Origin: Comamonadaceae bacterium
Lineage (GTDB): Bacteria > Pseudomonadota > Gammaproteobacteria > Burkholderiales > Burkholderiaceae_C
Assembly (NCBI GenBank): GCA_947374705.1
Contig: CANCDA010000001.1
Coordinates: 1-37,655, forward strand
Reading direction: 5' to 3'
Length of the DNA stretch: 37,655 nt
Shown here: piece by piece, positions 24,703 to 31,195 of the stretch
How the letters are laid out: every line of letters starts with the position of its first letter
How positions within the stretch are numbered: the stretch's first letter is position 1
Notes under the pieces: model-generated
What the model was told of the DNA's origin: nothing
Seen by the model: only the letters and a program-made list of their open reading frames with translations
Database searches by the model: none
Made by a program: the position numbers and the translations under genes

Positions 24703-25848
24703 TCATGCACTGAGCAGATTGCGTGCGATGACCAGTTGTTGAATTTGTGTCGTGCCTTCATAGATGCGAAACAAGCGCACATCGCGGTAAAAGCGCTCAA
24801 TGCCGTATTCGGCGAGGTAACCTGCGCCGCCAAAGATCTGCACCGCACGGTCGGCCACGCGGCCACACATTTCAGAGGCAAACATCTTGGCGCAAGACGC
24901 CTCGGTGTTGACGTTCAAGCCCTCATCGCGCTTGCGTGCCGCGTCGATCACCATGCAGCGTGCGGCATAAATTTCGGCCTTGCTGTCGGCGAGCATGGCC
25001 TGAATGAGCTGAAATTCACCAATGGCTTTGCCAAATTGCTTGCGCTCCTTGGCGTAGCGCACGGCATCGGCCAGCATGCGCTCGGCCGCACCGGTGCTGG
25101 CCGCAGCGATATTCAGACGGCCTTTGTCCAGCACCTTCATCGCGGTCTTGAAGCCGATACCTTCCTTGGCGCCAATCAGGTTCTCAGCCGGTACGCGCAC
25201 GTTGTCAAACATCACGTCGCAGGTGTGGGCGCCCTTTTGTCCCATCTTCTTGTCGATCTGGCCGAGTGACACGCCGCTCGTGCCTTTTTCGACGATGAAG
25301 GCCGAGATGCCGCCAGAGCGCTTGTTCGTCACATCGGTGCGGGCCATGACAGTGAAGATACCCGCCTCGGGCGCGTTGGTGATGTAGCGCTTGGTGCCGT
25401 TGATGAGGTAGTGGTCGCCCTCTTTAACGGCGGTGGTGCGCAGGCTGGCCGCGTCCGAGCCACTGTCAGGTTCAGTCAAGGCAAAGGAGCCGATGATCTC
25501 CCCGGTGACGATTTTCGGCAGGTACTTGGCCTTTTGCGCCGGTGTGCCGTCGATCACGATGCCCTGCGCACCGATGCCGTTGTTGGTGGCAAACAGCGAA
25601 CGAAAGGCGGGCGAGGTGGTCGCGATCTCGAACCCCGCCAACACCTCTTCTTCCATCGTCAAACCCATGCCGCCATAGGCTTCGGGAATGGACATGCCGA
25701 ACAAGCCCATGTCTTTCATCTCCTGAACGATGTCGTCCGGAATCTGATCGGTGTCGGCCACATGGTGCTCTTGCGGCACGAGGCGCTCGCGCACGAAGCG
25801 CGAAATGCTGTCCAGCAAGAGCGTGAGGGTTTCCTGATCGCGGATCAT
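24703..25848 (-). CDS. Acyl-CoA dehydrogenase
   Basis: 381 residues from the ATG at 25848; an in-frame GTG at 25899 would overlap the badI end and adds an unrelated leader. Family features are complete: FALTEPDSGSDAASLRT for flavin and substrate, the YITNAPEAGIF strand, AERKQFGKAIGEFQLIQ-type helix (here AKERKQFGKAIGEFQ), QIFGGAGYLAEYGIERFYRDVR and the catalytic E364 in IYEGTTQIQQLVIARNLL. It lies between badI and gcdH, ten bases after badI. A likely task is an alpha,beta-dehydrogenation in the beta-oxidation of pimeloyl-CoA or a later acyl-CoA. Chain-length preference cannot be read from the sequence with certainty. Confidence 0.93.
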   Translation of the reverse strand: MIRDQETLTLLLDSISRFVRERLVPQEHHVADTDQIPDDIVQEMKDMGLFGMSIPEAYGGMGLTMEEEVLAGFEIATTSPAFRSLFATNNGIGAQGIVIDGTPAQKAKYLPKIVTGEIIGSFALTEPDSGSDAASLRTTAVKEGDHYLINGTKRYITNAPEAGIFTVMARTDVTNKRSGGISAFIVEKGTSGVSLGQIDKKMGQKGAHTCDVMFDNVRVPAENLIGAKEGIGFKTAMKVLDKGRLNIAAASTGAAERMLADAVRYAKERKQFGKAIGEFQLIQAMLADSKAEIYAARCMVIDAARKRDEGLNVNTEASCAKMFASEMCGRVADRAVQIFGGAGYLAEYGIERFYRDVRLFRIYEGTTQIQQLVIARNLLSA

Positions 25849-25858
25849 GGTGCGGGCT

Positions 25859-26656
25859 TTACTTGACGTACTTGCGAAACTCGGGCTTGCGCTTTTCACG
25901 GAAGGCGTTGCCGCCTTCGGCCGACTCGGGGGTTTCGTAGTACATCTTCAGCGCATGCATCGCCAGGCCGCCCATGCCGCGAATCATCTCGGTGTCCACG
26001 TTGAATGATTTTTTGGCCAAGGCAATCGCCGTCGGACTTTTCTCCAGAATCTCGTCGCACCACTTGCGCACTTCGGCGTCTAGCTGGTCAAGCGGCACCA
26101 CGGCGTTCACCAGGCCCATGGCCAGTGCCTGCTGTGCGGTGTAGCGGCGGCACAGGTACCAGATCTCGCGCGCCTTTTTCTCGCCCACCACGCGTGCCAA
26201 CAAAGCCGTGCCAAAGCCGGGATCGACCGAACCGACCTTGGGGCCAACCTGGCCGAGTTGCGCGTTCTCTGAGGCAATGGCCAAGTCGCAAATCGTGACC
26301 AGCACATTGCCGCCGCCAATCGCAAAGCCGTTGACGCGGGCAATCACCGGCTTGTTGCAATCGCGTATGGCGCTTTGCACTTCTTCAATCGGCAGGCCGA
26401 TGACACCCCGCCCACCGTAGCCGCCATCTTGCGTGCCCTGGTCGCCGCCGGTGCAAAAGGCTTTGTCACCCGCACCGGTCAGCACCACCACGCCCACGCT
26501 GCGGTCATAGTCCGCGTCCTTGAAGGCGTGGATCAATTCTTCGCAAGTGTTGGCGGTGAAAGCGTTGTAGGCCTTGGGCCGATTGATGGTGATGGTGGCA
26601 ATGCCGTCCTCTTTGGTGTAGAGGATGTCGGTGTAGTTGGGTGCTGTGGCTTGCAT
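25859..26656 (-). CDS. badI: 2-ketocyclohexane-1-carboxyl-CoA hydrolase (BadI)
   Basis: 265 residues from the ATG at 26656 (aagga upstream). It belongs to the crotonase superfamily in the MenB/BadI branch: AFCTGGDQ (residues 67-73), GFAIGGGNVLVTICDLAIASE, GQVGPKVGSVDPGFGTALLARVVGEKKAREIWYLCRRY and the C-terminal EKRKPEFRKYVK. As I recall the Rhodopseudomonas palustris BadI sequence, these stretches are nearly the same, including the end. BadI hydrolytically opens the ring of 2-ketocyclohexane-1-carboxyl-CoA to pimeloyl-CoA. It sits next to badH as in R. palustris. The alternative, a menaquinone MenB, is unlikely because the neighbours are alicyclic-acid genes and no men genes occur. Confidence 0.88.
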   Translation of the reverse strand: MQATAPNYTDILYTKEDGIATITINRPKAYNAFTANTCEELIHAFKDADYDRSVGVVVLTGAGDKAFCTGGDQGTQDGGYGGRGVIGLPIEEVQSAIRDCNKPVIARVNGFAIGGGNVLVTICDLAIASENAQLGQVGPKVGSVDPGFGTALLARVVGEKKAREIWYLCRRYTAQQALAMGLVNAVVPLDQLDAEVRKWCDEILEKSPTAIALAKKSFNVDTEMIRGMGGLAMHALKMYYETPESAEGGNAFREKRKPEFRKYVK

Positions 26657-26684
26657 GATGGAGTCCTTGATTTGATTGAATATG

Positions 26685-26710
26685 CCCTTCGACAAGCTCA
26701 GGGCGAACGG
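26685..26710. repeat. Dispersed repeat with arms CCCT(T) and (C)AGGG between badH and badI
   Basis: The sequence starts CCCTTCGACAAGCTCAGGG and continues CGAACGG, a very common intergenic element in betaproteobacteria (from memory). The inner part can form a hairpin (CCCT with AGGG, plus GA-CAAG-CTC pairing). It lies in the 71-base gap between badH and badI inside the operon. Confidence 0.75.
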
Positions 26711-26727
26711 GTTTGTGCAGTGGTGAT

Positions 26728-27495
26728 TTAGCCGACCATGGTCAAGCCACCCGACACGCTGATGACCTGGCCGGTGATGAAAGCCGCGTCGTCGCTGGCC
26801 AGAAAAGCAATTGCGCCGGGCAGGTCGCCGGGCTGGCCCAGACGGCCAAACGGAATGGCGCGGGCCAGGCCCTGGCGCAGTTTGTCGGCGCCTTCGCCTT
26901 CACCGGCAAAGTCAGCAAACAGCGCGGTGTCGGTGGGGCCGGGGCAGACCACGTTGACGTTGATCTGCTTGCGCGCCAGTTCGCGCGCGATGGTTTTGGA
27001 GAAGGCAATCATGCCGCCCTTGCACAGCGCGTAAACCGCTTCGCCGCTGGAGCCCACACGGGCCGCGTCCGACGCCACATTGACGACACGCCCGCGCCCG
27101 CGCTCCGACATGCCCGCGAGCACCGCGTGGTGCATGTGCAGCGAGCCATAGAGGTTGATGGCGACGATTTGCTCCCACAACGCCTTGTCGGTTTTAAGGA
27201 AGTTGCCAGCGCGGTCCCAGCCCGCGTTGTTGACCAGCACGTCAATGGGGCCGAGGGCCGCTTCAACGGCGGCCACGCCCGCGATGACCTGTTCCTGGTT
27301 CGTCAAATCCAGCACAAATGCCTGGGCCTTGCCGCCCGCTGCCGTGATGTCCTTGACCACGGCTTGCGCGGCTGCCGGGTTGATGTCCACCACCGCCACG
27401 GCGGCACCTTCTTCACCGAAGCGCTTGCAAGTGGCCGCGCCAATGCCACCACCACCACCGGTGACCAAAACTACTTTGCCTTGAAGTCCACGCAT
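26728..27495 (-). CDS. badH: 2-hydroxycyclohexane-1-carboxyl-CoA dehydrogenase (BadH)
   Basis: 255 residues, the same size as R. palustris BadH. SDR features are TGGGGGIGAATCKRF, NNAGWDRAGNFLKT, and the triad S142, Y155 and K159 in NVASDAARVGSSGEAVYALCKGG. The stretches INLYGSLHMHHAVLAGM, NVVCPGPTDTALFAD and GAIAFLASDDAAFITGQVISVSGGLTM match what I recall of BadH much better than general FabG-like enzymes. It oxidises the 2-hydroxy group to the ketone that BadI cleaves, with NAD. A strong aggagaa site precedes the ATG. It is the first gene of the minus-strand operon and diverges from the MarR gene. Confidence 0.88.
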   Translation of the reverse strand: MRGLQGKVVLVTGGGGGIGAATCKRFGEEGAAVAVVDINPAAAQAVVKDITAAGGKAQAFVLDLTNQEQVIAGVAAVEAALGPIDVLVNNAGWDRAGNFLKTDKALWEQIVAINLYGSLHMHHAVLAGMSERGRGRVVNVASDAARVGSSGEAVYALCKGGMIAFSKTIARELARKQINVNVVCPGPTDTALFADFAGEGEGADKLRQGLARAIPFGRLGQPGDLPGAIAFLASDDAAFITGQVISVSGGLTMVG

Positions 27496-27541
27496 ACATT
27501 TCTCCTGTTAAGAATTTAAAAAACGAACTCTGTATTGCAGC

Positions 27542-27557
27542 TCATCGCTTACGATGA
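27542..27557. promoter_or_regulatory. Candidate MarR operator TCATCG-CTTA-CGATGA between badH and badR
   Basis: A perfect 6-bp inverted repeat with a 4-base spacer lies in the 89-base divergent spacer, 28 bases before the MarR start and 47 bases before badH. The size and spacing suit a MarR dimer. Just beside it, 27531-27537 (TGTATTG) reads CAATACA on the minus strand, half of the palindrome found in the aliA-aliB spacer. Binding by the neighbouring regulator is inferred from position. Confidence 0.45.
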
Positions 27558-27584
27558 CCGCCATCCTGTTTGCTGACACGATCC

Positions 27585-28055
27585 ATGACCAACCTGCGCA
27601 CTGAAAAAAATCACGCTACACACGAGATCAACAACCGCTTGTTCTTTCGCCTGTTTCAAGTGGCCAACACCCTGCACACCAAGGGCAGCGCGGCGGTGGA
27701 GCAGTTCGGCATGAGCACACAGCGTTGGTCGGTGCTGGGTGCGCTGTCGCGCCCGCAAGCTGCAGGCGGTATGTCGATCAGCGACTTGTCGCGCTTCCTG
27801 CTGATGAGCCGCCAGAACCTGACCGGTCTGCTCTCGCGGCTGGAGCGTGACGGCCTGCTCGAACGCGTGACCAACGAAGACGACCGGCGCTCCCGCAAAG
27901 TCAAGCTCAGCGCCAAGGGTGAAGCCGTCTGGCAACAACTGCAGGAACCCATTCACGCGTTTTATGACCAGGCGCTGAAAGACCTGTCCTTCGATGACCG
28001 GTTGGCGTTTATTCATTACTTCACCAAGCTGCAAACCAATATGTCCAAGCTCTGA
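27585..28055 (+). CDS. badR: MarR-family transcriptional regulator, BadR-like
   Basis: 156 residues from the ATG at 27585. A winged-helix MarR domain spans about residues 42-115: WSVLGALSRPQAAGGMSISDLSRFLLMSRQNLTGLLSRLERDGLLERV with the wing NEDDRRSRKVKLSAKG. The N-terminal NNRLFFRLFQVANTLH resembles BadR of R. palustris, which represses the alicyclic acid genes and is reported to respond to 2-ketocyclohexane-1-carboxyl-CoA (from memory). It diverges from badH and converges with aliB with only 17 bases between stops, so it sits inside the gene set it probably controls. MarR proteins are hard to tell apart by eye; the assignment rests partly on context. Confidence 0.82.
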   Translation: MTNLRTEKNHATHEINNRLFFRLFQVANTLHTKGSAAVEQFGMSTQRWSVLGALSRPQAAGGMSISDLSRFLLMSRQNLTGLLSRLERDGLLERVTNEDDRRSRKVKLSAKGEAVWQQLQEPIHAFYDQALKDLSFDDRLAFIHYFTKLQTNMSKL

Positions 28056-28072
28056 TCGGGCTTTGATCGCGC

Positions 28073-29221
28073 TCAGGTCAGGCGCATGCCGGACTTTTCA
28101 CGCGCAATGATCATCTTCATGATGTTGGCCGTGCCGTCACCAATTTGCAGGCCCAGCACGTCGCGGTAGCGCTGTGCAAAGTGGTAGTCGCGGGCATAGC
28201 CACCATGGCCATGCGTCAACAAGCATTGGTGGATGATTTCGCAGGCCAGTTTGGGCCCCCACCATTTGCACATGGCCGCCTCCGCCGTGTGCGGCTTACC
28301 CTGGTCTTTAAGCCACAGTGTGCGCAGACAGTGCCAGCGTAATGATTCGAGGTAGGTCTCGCCCTCGGCCAGGGGGAAACTCACGCCCTGGCGCTCGATG
28401 ATGGGCAAGCCAAAGGTTTCACGGCCTTTGGCGTAGTCCCAGGCTTCATCGAGTGAGGCGCGCGCCACGCCCAGGCACTGCAAGCCGATCAGCGCGCGGC
28501 TGTAGTCAAAGCCTTGCATCACCTGGACAAAGCCCTTGCCCTCGTCGCCCAGCAGGTGGTCAGCAGGCACGCGCACGCTGTCAAAAAAGATCGAGCCACG
28601 TCCCACGGCGCGGGTGCCCACGTCGTCAAAGGCAGTGCGCGTCAGGCCCGGCAAGTCCATGGGCACGAGGAAAGCGCTGATGCCTTTGGCGCCGTCCTTG
28701 TCGCTACCAGTGCGGGCAAACACCACGGCCACGTCGCATTGATCGGCCAGCGAGATGGAGGTTTTTTCGCCGTTGATAACAAAGTGATCACCATCACGAA
28801 CCGCCTTGAGCTTGAGTCGCGCGGCGTCCGAACCCGCACTGGGCTCGGTCAGCGCAATGGCCACCAGTTTGTCACCGCTCAAGATAGGTTTGAGCCAGCG
28901 CTCTTTCAAATATTCTTGCGCATGGGTGGCCATGATCTGCCCACACAACGAGGTCAAGAGGTTGATGTAGGACATGTTGAAGTCGCCATAGGCAATCTGC
29001 TCCAGCAACAGGCCGCTGGTCACGCAGTCCACACCCAGGCCACCGTAGGCCTCGGGCAGCTCGGGGCCGAGAAAACCCATGTTGCCCATGGCCTTGACCA
29101 TGGCCCGGTCCACGCGCCCCGTCTTGTCGCCCAGCGCATAGCCCGGGGCGAGTTTTTGTTGGGCAAAGCGTCTTGCGCTGTCCACCAGCGCTTGCTGGTC
29201 GTCGCTCAGGTTGAAGTCCAC
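28073..29221 (-). CDS. aliB: Cyclohexanecarboxyl-CoA dehydrogenase (AliB)
   Basis: 382 residues from a GTG at 29221, chosen because aaggag stands six bases upstream and the protein then begins with DFNLSDDQQALVDSARRF, a typical acyl-CoA dehydrogenase start; an earlier ATG-like start at 29269 overlaps the promoter. Flavin and substrate motifs are normal (AIALTEPSAGSDAARLKL, THGHGGYARDYHFAQRYRDV). The catalytic base position reads IGDGTAN with D362 instead of the usual Glu. An Asp here has been reported for cyclohexanecarboxyl-CoA dehydrogenases (from memory), which supports the assignment. It would form cyclohex-1-ene-1-carboxyl-CoA. It diverges from aliA across a 276-base regulatory spacer. 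Confidence 0.85.
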   Translation of the reverse strand: MDFNLSDDQQALVDSARRFAQQKLAPGYALGDKTGRVDRAMVKAMGNMGFLGPELPEAYGGLGVDCVTSGLLLEQIAYGDFNMSYINLLTSLCGQIMATHAQEYLKERWLKPILSGDKLVAIALTEPSAGSDAARLKLKAVRDGDHFVINGEKTSISLADQCDVAVVFARTGSDKDGAKGISAFLVPMDLPGLTRTAFDDVGTRAVGRGSIFFDSVRVPADHLLGDEGKGFVQVMQGFDYSRALIGLQCLGVARASLDEAWDYAKGRETFGLPIIERQGVSFPLAEGETYLESLRWHCLRTLWLKDQGKPHTAEAAMCKWWGPKLACEIIHQCLLTHGHGGYARDYHFAQRYRDVLGLQIGDGTANIMKMIIAREKSGMRLT

Positions 29222-29249
29222 AGTCGTCTCCTTGTATTGGGGCGACCTC

Positions 29250-29279
29250 AGTTTAAAAGTGAAAGCCAAATAATGTCAA
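29250..29279 (-). promoter_or_regulatory. Predicted sigma-70 promoter of aliB
   Basis: On the minus strand a perfect -35 box TTGACA (29279-29274) and a -10 box TAAACT (29255-29250, 4 of 6) are 18 bases apart. The start of transcription would fall near 29243, leaving a short leader before the aaggag site and the GTG at 29221. The -35 box overlaps the palindrome at 29275-29288, which suggests repression by a dimeric regulator. Confidence 0.5.
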
Positions 29280-29288
29280 TATATTGAC
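29275..29288. promoter_or_regulatory. Palindrome GTCAATATATTGAC at the aliB promoter
   Basis: A perfect 14-bp palindrome overlapping the predicted aliB -35 box. It differs from the second palindrome (29418-29431) at only three bases and shares the core CAATAyATTG. The regulator is probably the BadR-like MarR protein or another dimer; this is inference. Confidence 0.55.
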
Positions 29289-29304
29289 TTAAATAATTTT
29301 CAAA

Positions 29305-29366
29305 GGAAAACCCTAATAGTCGCTTATGTTGCGAATCATCTTGGTGTTACATAAGGGAAATCCCTA
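29305..29366. repeat. Two direct copies of GGAAAnCCCTA in the aliA-aliB spacer
   Basis: GGAAAACCCTA (29305-29315) and GGAAATCCCTA (29356-29366) match at 10 of 11 bases and are offset by exactly 51 bases, about five helical turns. The second copy is also the right part of an inverted repeat AGGG-AAAT-CCCT (29354-29365). They lie between the two promoter palindromes, upstream of aliA, where an activator could bind on one DNA face. Confidence 0.4.
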
Positions 29367-29399
29367 GTGATTTGTTTGTACAAAGATGGCTAAATTCGC

Positions 29400-29428
29400 T
29401 TGCAAAAAATTATTTATGACAATACATT
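29400..29428 (+). promoter_or_regulatory. Predicted sigma-70 promoter of aliA
   Basis: A -35-like TTGCAA (29400-29405, 4 of 6) and a -10-like TACATT (29423-29428, 4 of 6) stand 17 bases apart. The -10 box is inside the palindrome at 29418-29431. Transcription would start near 29435, 63 bases before the GTG. Both boxes are imperfect, which would suit a controlled promoter. Confidence 0.4.
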
Positions 29429-29431
29429 GTC
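29418..29431. promoter_or_regulatory. Palindrome GACAAT-AC-ATTGTC at the aliA promoter
   Basis: Perfect 6-bp arms around AC, closely related to GTCAATATATTGAC near aliB. It covers the predicted aliA -10 box. Matching sites on both divergent promoters suggest joint control of aliA and aliB by one repressor. Confidence 0.55.
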
Positions 29432-29497
29432 GTTAATACCCCATCTAAGGCATCGGCCTTGACCGCCTTTCGCATCGCTGACCCAAGGAGACTCACC

Positions 29498-31120
29498 GTG
29501 CAATTCGATCCCGTTTTGATCCCGCCGCGCCAACAGGCCATGACCACGGCAGGCTTCTGGCGCCACCAGACTATCAACGACTTCATGGCCCAAGCCTTGC
29601 GCCAGTGCCCCGATCACACCGCCGTGGTGGCCTACCGCAGCGACGTGGCGCAGCCGGTGCGCCTGAGCTACCGCGCGCTGGACGTGCAGGTGGATCGCGT
29701 GGCCCGTGGCTTGCAGGCTCTGGGTGTGGTGCGTGGCGACGTGGTGAGCTGGCAGATGCCCAACTGGTGGGAGTTTTTGGCCTTGGCGCTGGCCTGTGCG
29801 CGCATCGGCGCGGTGGCCAACCCCATCATGCCGATCTTCCGTCAGCGCGAGTTGAAGTTCATGCTGGATTTTGGCGAGTCCAAAGTCTTCATCGTGCCCA
29901 AGACCTACAAGGGTTTTGACTACGAGGCCATGGCCAACGGTATGCGCGCTGACCTTCCGTTTTTGCAGCACTTGGTGGTGCTGGGTGGCGAGGGCGAGAA
30001 CAGCTTTGAACGCTTGCTTTTGCGTGACGACACGCCCGCCCTCACCGGCCAAGGCTTGTCGCCCGATGACGTGCTGCTGCTGATGTACACCTCGGGCACC
30101 ACGGGCGAGCCCAAGGGCGTGATGCACAGCTCCAACACCTTGTTTGCCAACCTGCATGGCTTTATCGACGCCTATGGACTGACGCAAAAAGACGTGATTC
30201 TGGGGGCTTCGCCCATGGCGCACCTGACCGGTTTTGGTTATCTGGCGATGATCCCGCTCATCCTCAATGCCACCACCGTGCTGCAAGACATCTGGGAGCC
30301 CAAGCAGGCGCTGGCGCTGATCCGCGACGAAGGCATCAGCTTCAGCATGGCGTCCAGCCCCTTTGTGGCCGACCTGTGCAGCGCCGCCGAAGCCGGTGGC
30401 CCGGTGTCTCCCCAGTTTGCCAACTTCTGCTGCGCCGGTGCGCCGATTCCGCCGGTGCTGATCGAGCGCGCCCGCAAGGTATTGGGCCTGGCCGTCAGCT
30501 CGGCCTGGGGCATGACCGAGTGCGGCGCGGTGACCATCACCGAGCCCTCCCGCACCGATGAAAAATCCGGCAGCACCGATGGCCGCCCGCTACCGGGCAT
30601 CGACGTCAAAGTGGTGAATGAAGACGGCCAGCCCCTGCCCACCGGGCAAACCGGTCGCCTGCTGGTGCGCGGTAGCTCCCTTTTTGGCGGGTATCTGAAG
30701 CGCCCCCACCTCAACGCCACCGATGCCGATGGATGGTTCGACACCGGTGACCTGGCGTTTCTGGACGCCGAAGGCTATGTGCGCATCAATGGCCGCAGCA
30801 AGGACTTGATCATTCGCGGGGGTGAAAACATCCCCGTCATGGAGGTGGAAAACCTGCTGTACAAGCACCCGGCCGTGGCGCTGGTAGCCATCGTGGGTTA
30901 CCCCGATGCGCGCCTGGGTGAGCGGGCCTGCGCTTTTGTGACCGTCAAGCCGGGCCAGAGCTTTAGCCTGGAGGAGATGAGCCGCTACCTGACCGAGCAC
31001 CAGGTCACGCGCCAGTACCACCCCGAGCGGCTGGAGCTGATGGACGACCTGCCCAAGACGCCCAGCGGCAAGCTGCAAAAGTTCAAGCTACGCGAGATGT
31101 TGCGCGAAGGCCAGGCCTGA
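29498..31120 (+). CDS. aliA: Cyclohexanecarboxylate-CoA ligase (AliA)
   Basis: 540 residues from the GTG at 29498, supported by aaggag seven bases upstream; the protein then starts MQFDPVLIPPRQQAM, like AliA as I recall it. The AMP-forming ligase motifs are intact: YTSGTTGEPKG (about residues 197-207), AWGMTECGAVT, YLKRPHLNATDADGWFDTGDLA, GRSKDLIIRGGENI and the catalytic Lys near 525 in TPSGKLQKFKLREML. It would activate cyclohexanecarboxylate or related cyclic acids to the CoA thioester with ATP. It diverges from aliB and is followed by a Bug receptor gene 75 bases later. A general medium-chain or benzoate-type ligase is the alternative, but the neighbours favour AliA. Confidence 0.85.
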   Translation: MQFDPVLIPPRQQAMTTAGFWRHQTINDFMAQALRQCPDHTAVVAYRSDVAQPVRLSYRALDVQVDRVARGLQALGVVRGDVVSWQMPNWWEFLALALACARIGAVANPIMPIFRQRELKFMLDFGESKVFIVPKTYKGFDYEAMANGMRADLPFLQHLVVLGGEGENSFERLLLRDDTPALTGQGLSPDDVLLLMYTSGTTGEPKGVMHSSNTLFANLHGFIDAYGLTQKDVILGASPMAHLTGFGYLAMIPLILNATTVLQDIWEPKQALALIRDEGISFSMASSPFVADLCSAAEAGGPVSPQFANFCCAGAPIPPVLIERARKVLGLAVSSAWGMTECGAVTITEPSRTDEKSGSTDGRPLPGIDVKVVNEDGQPLPTGQTGRLLVRGSSLFGGYLKRPHLNATDADGWFDTGDLAFLDAEGYVRINGRSKDLIIRGGENIPVMEVENLLYKHPAVALVAIVGYPDARLGERACAFVTVKPGQSFSLEEMSRYLTEHQVTRQYHPERLELMDDLPKTPSGKLQKFKLREMLREGQA

Positions 31121-31195
31121 ATCCCCCCTCCCCCACGCCACCCCTTGCTCATCCGATTCCCGACAGACAACCCACCCTAACCAAGAGACCCGCCC

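Noticed and set aside
25859..26656. MenB (naphthoate synthase) as identity of the crotonase-fold gene
   Set aside because: MenB and BadI share GGDQ and the glycine-rich loop, but the C-terminal end and the badH neighbour fit BadI, and no menaquinone genes are present.
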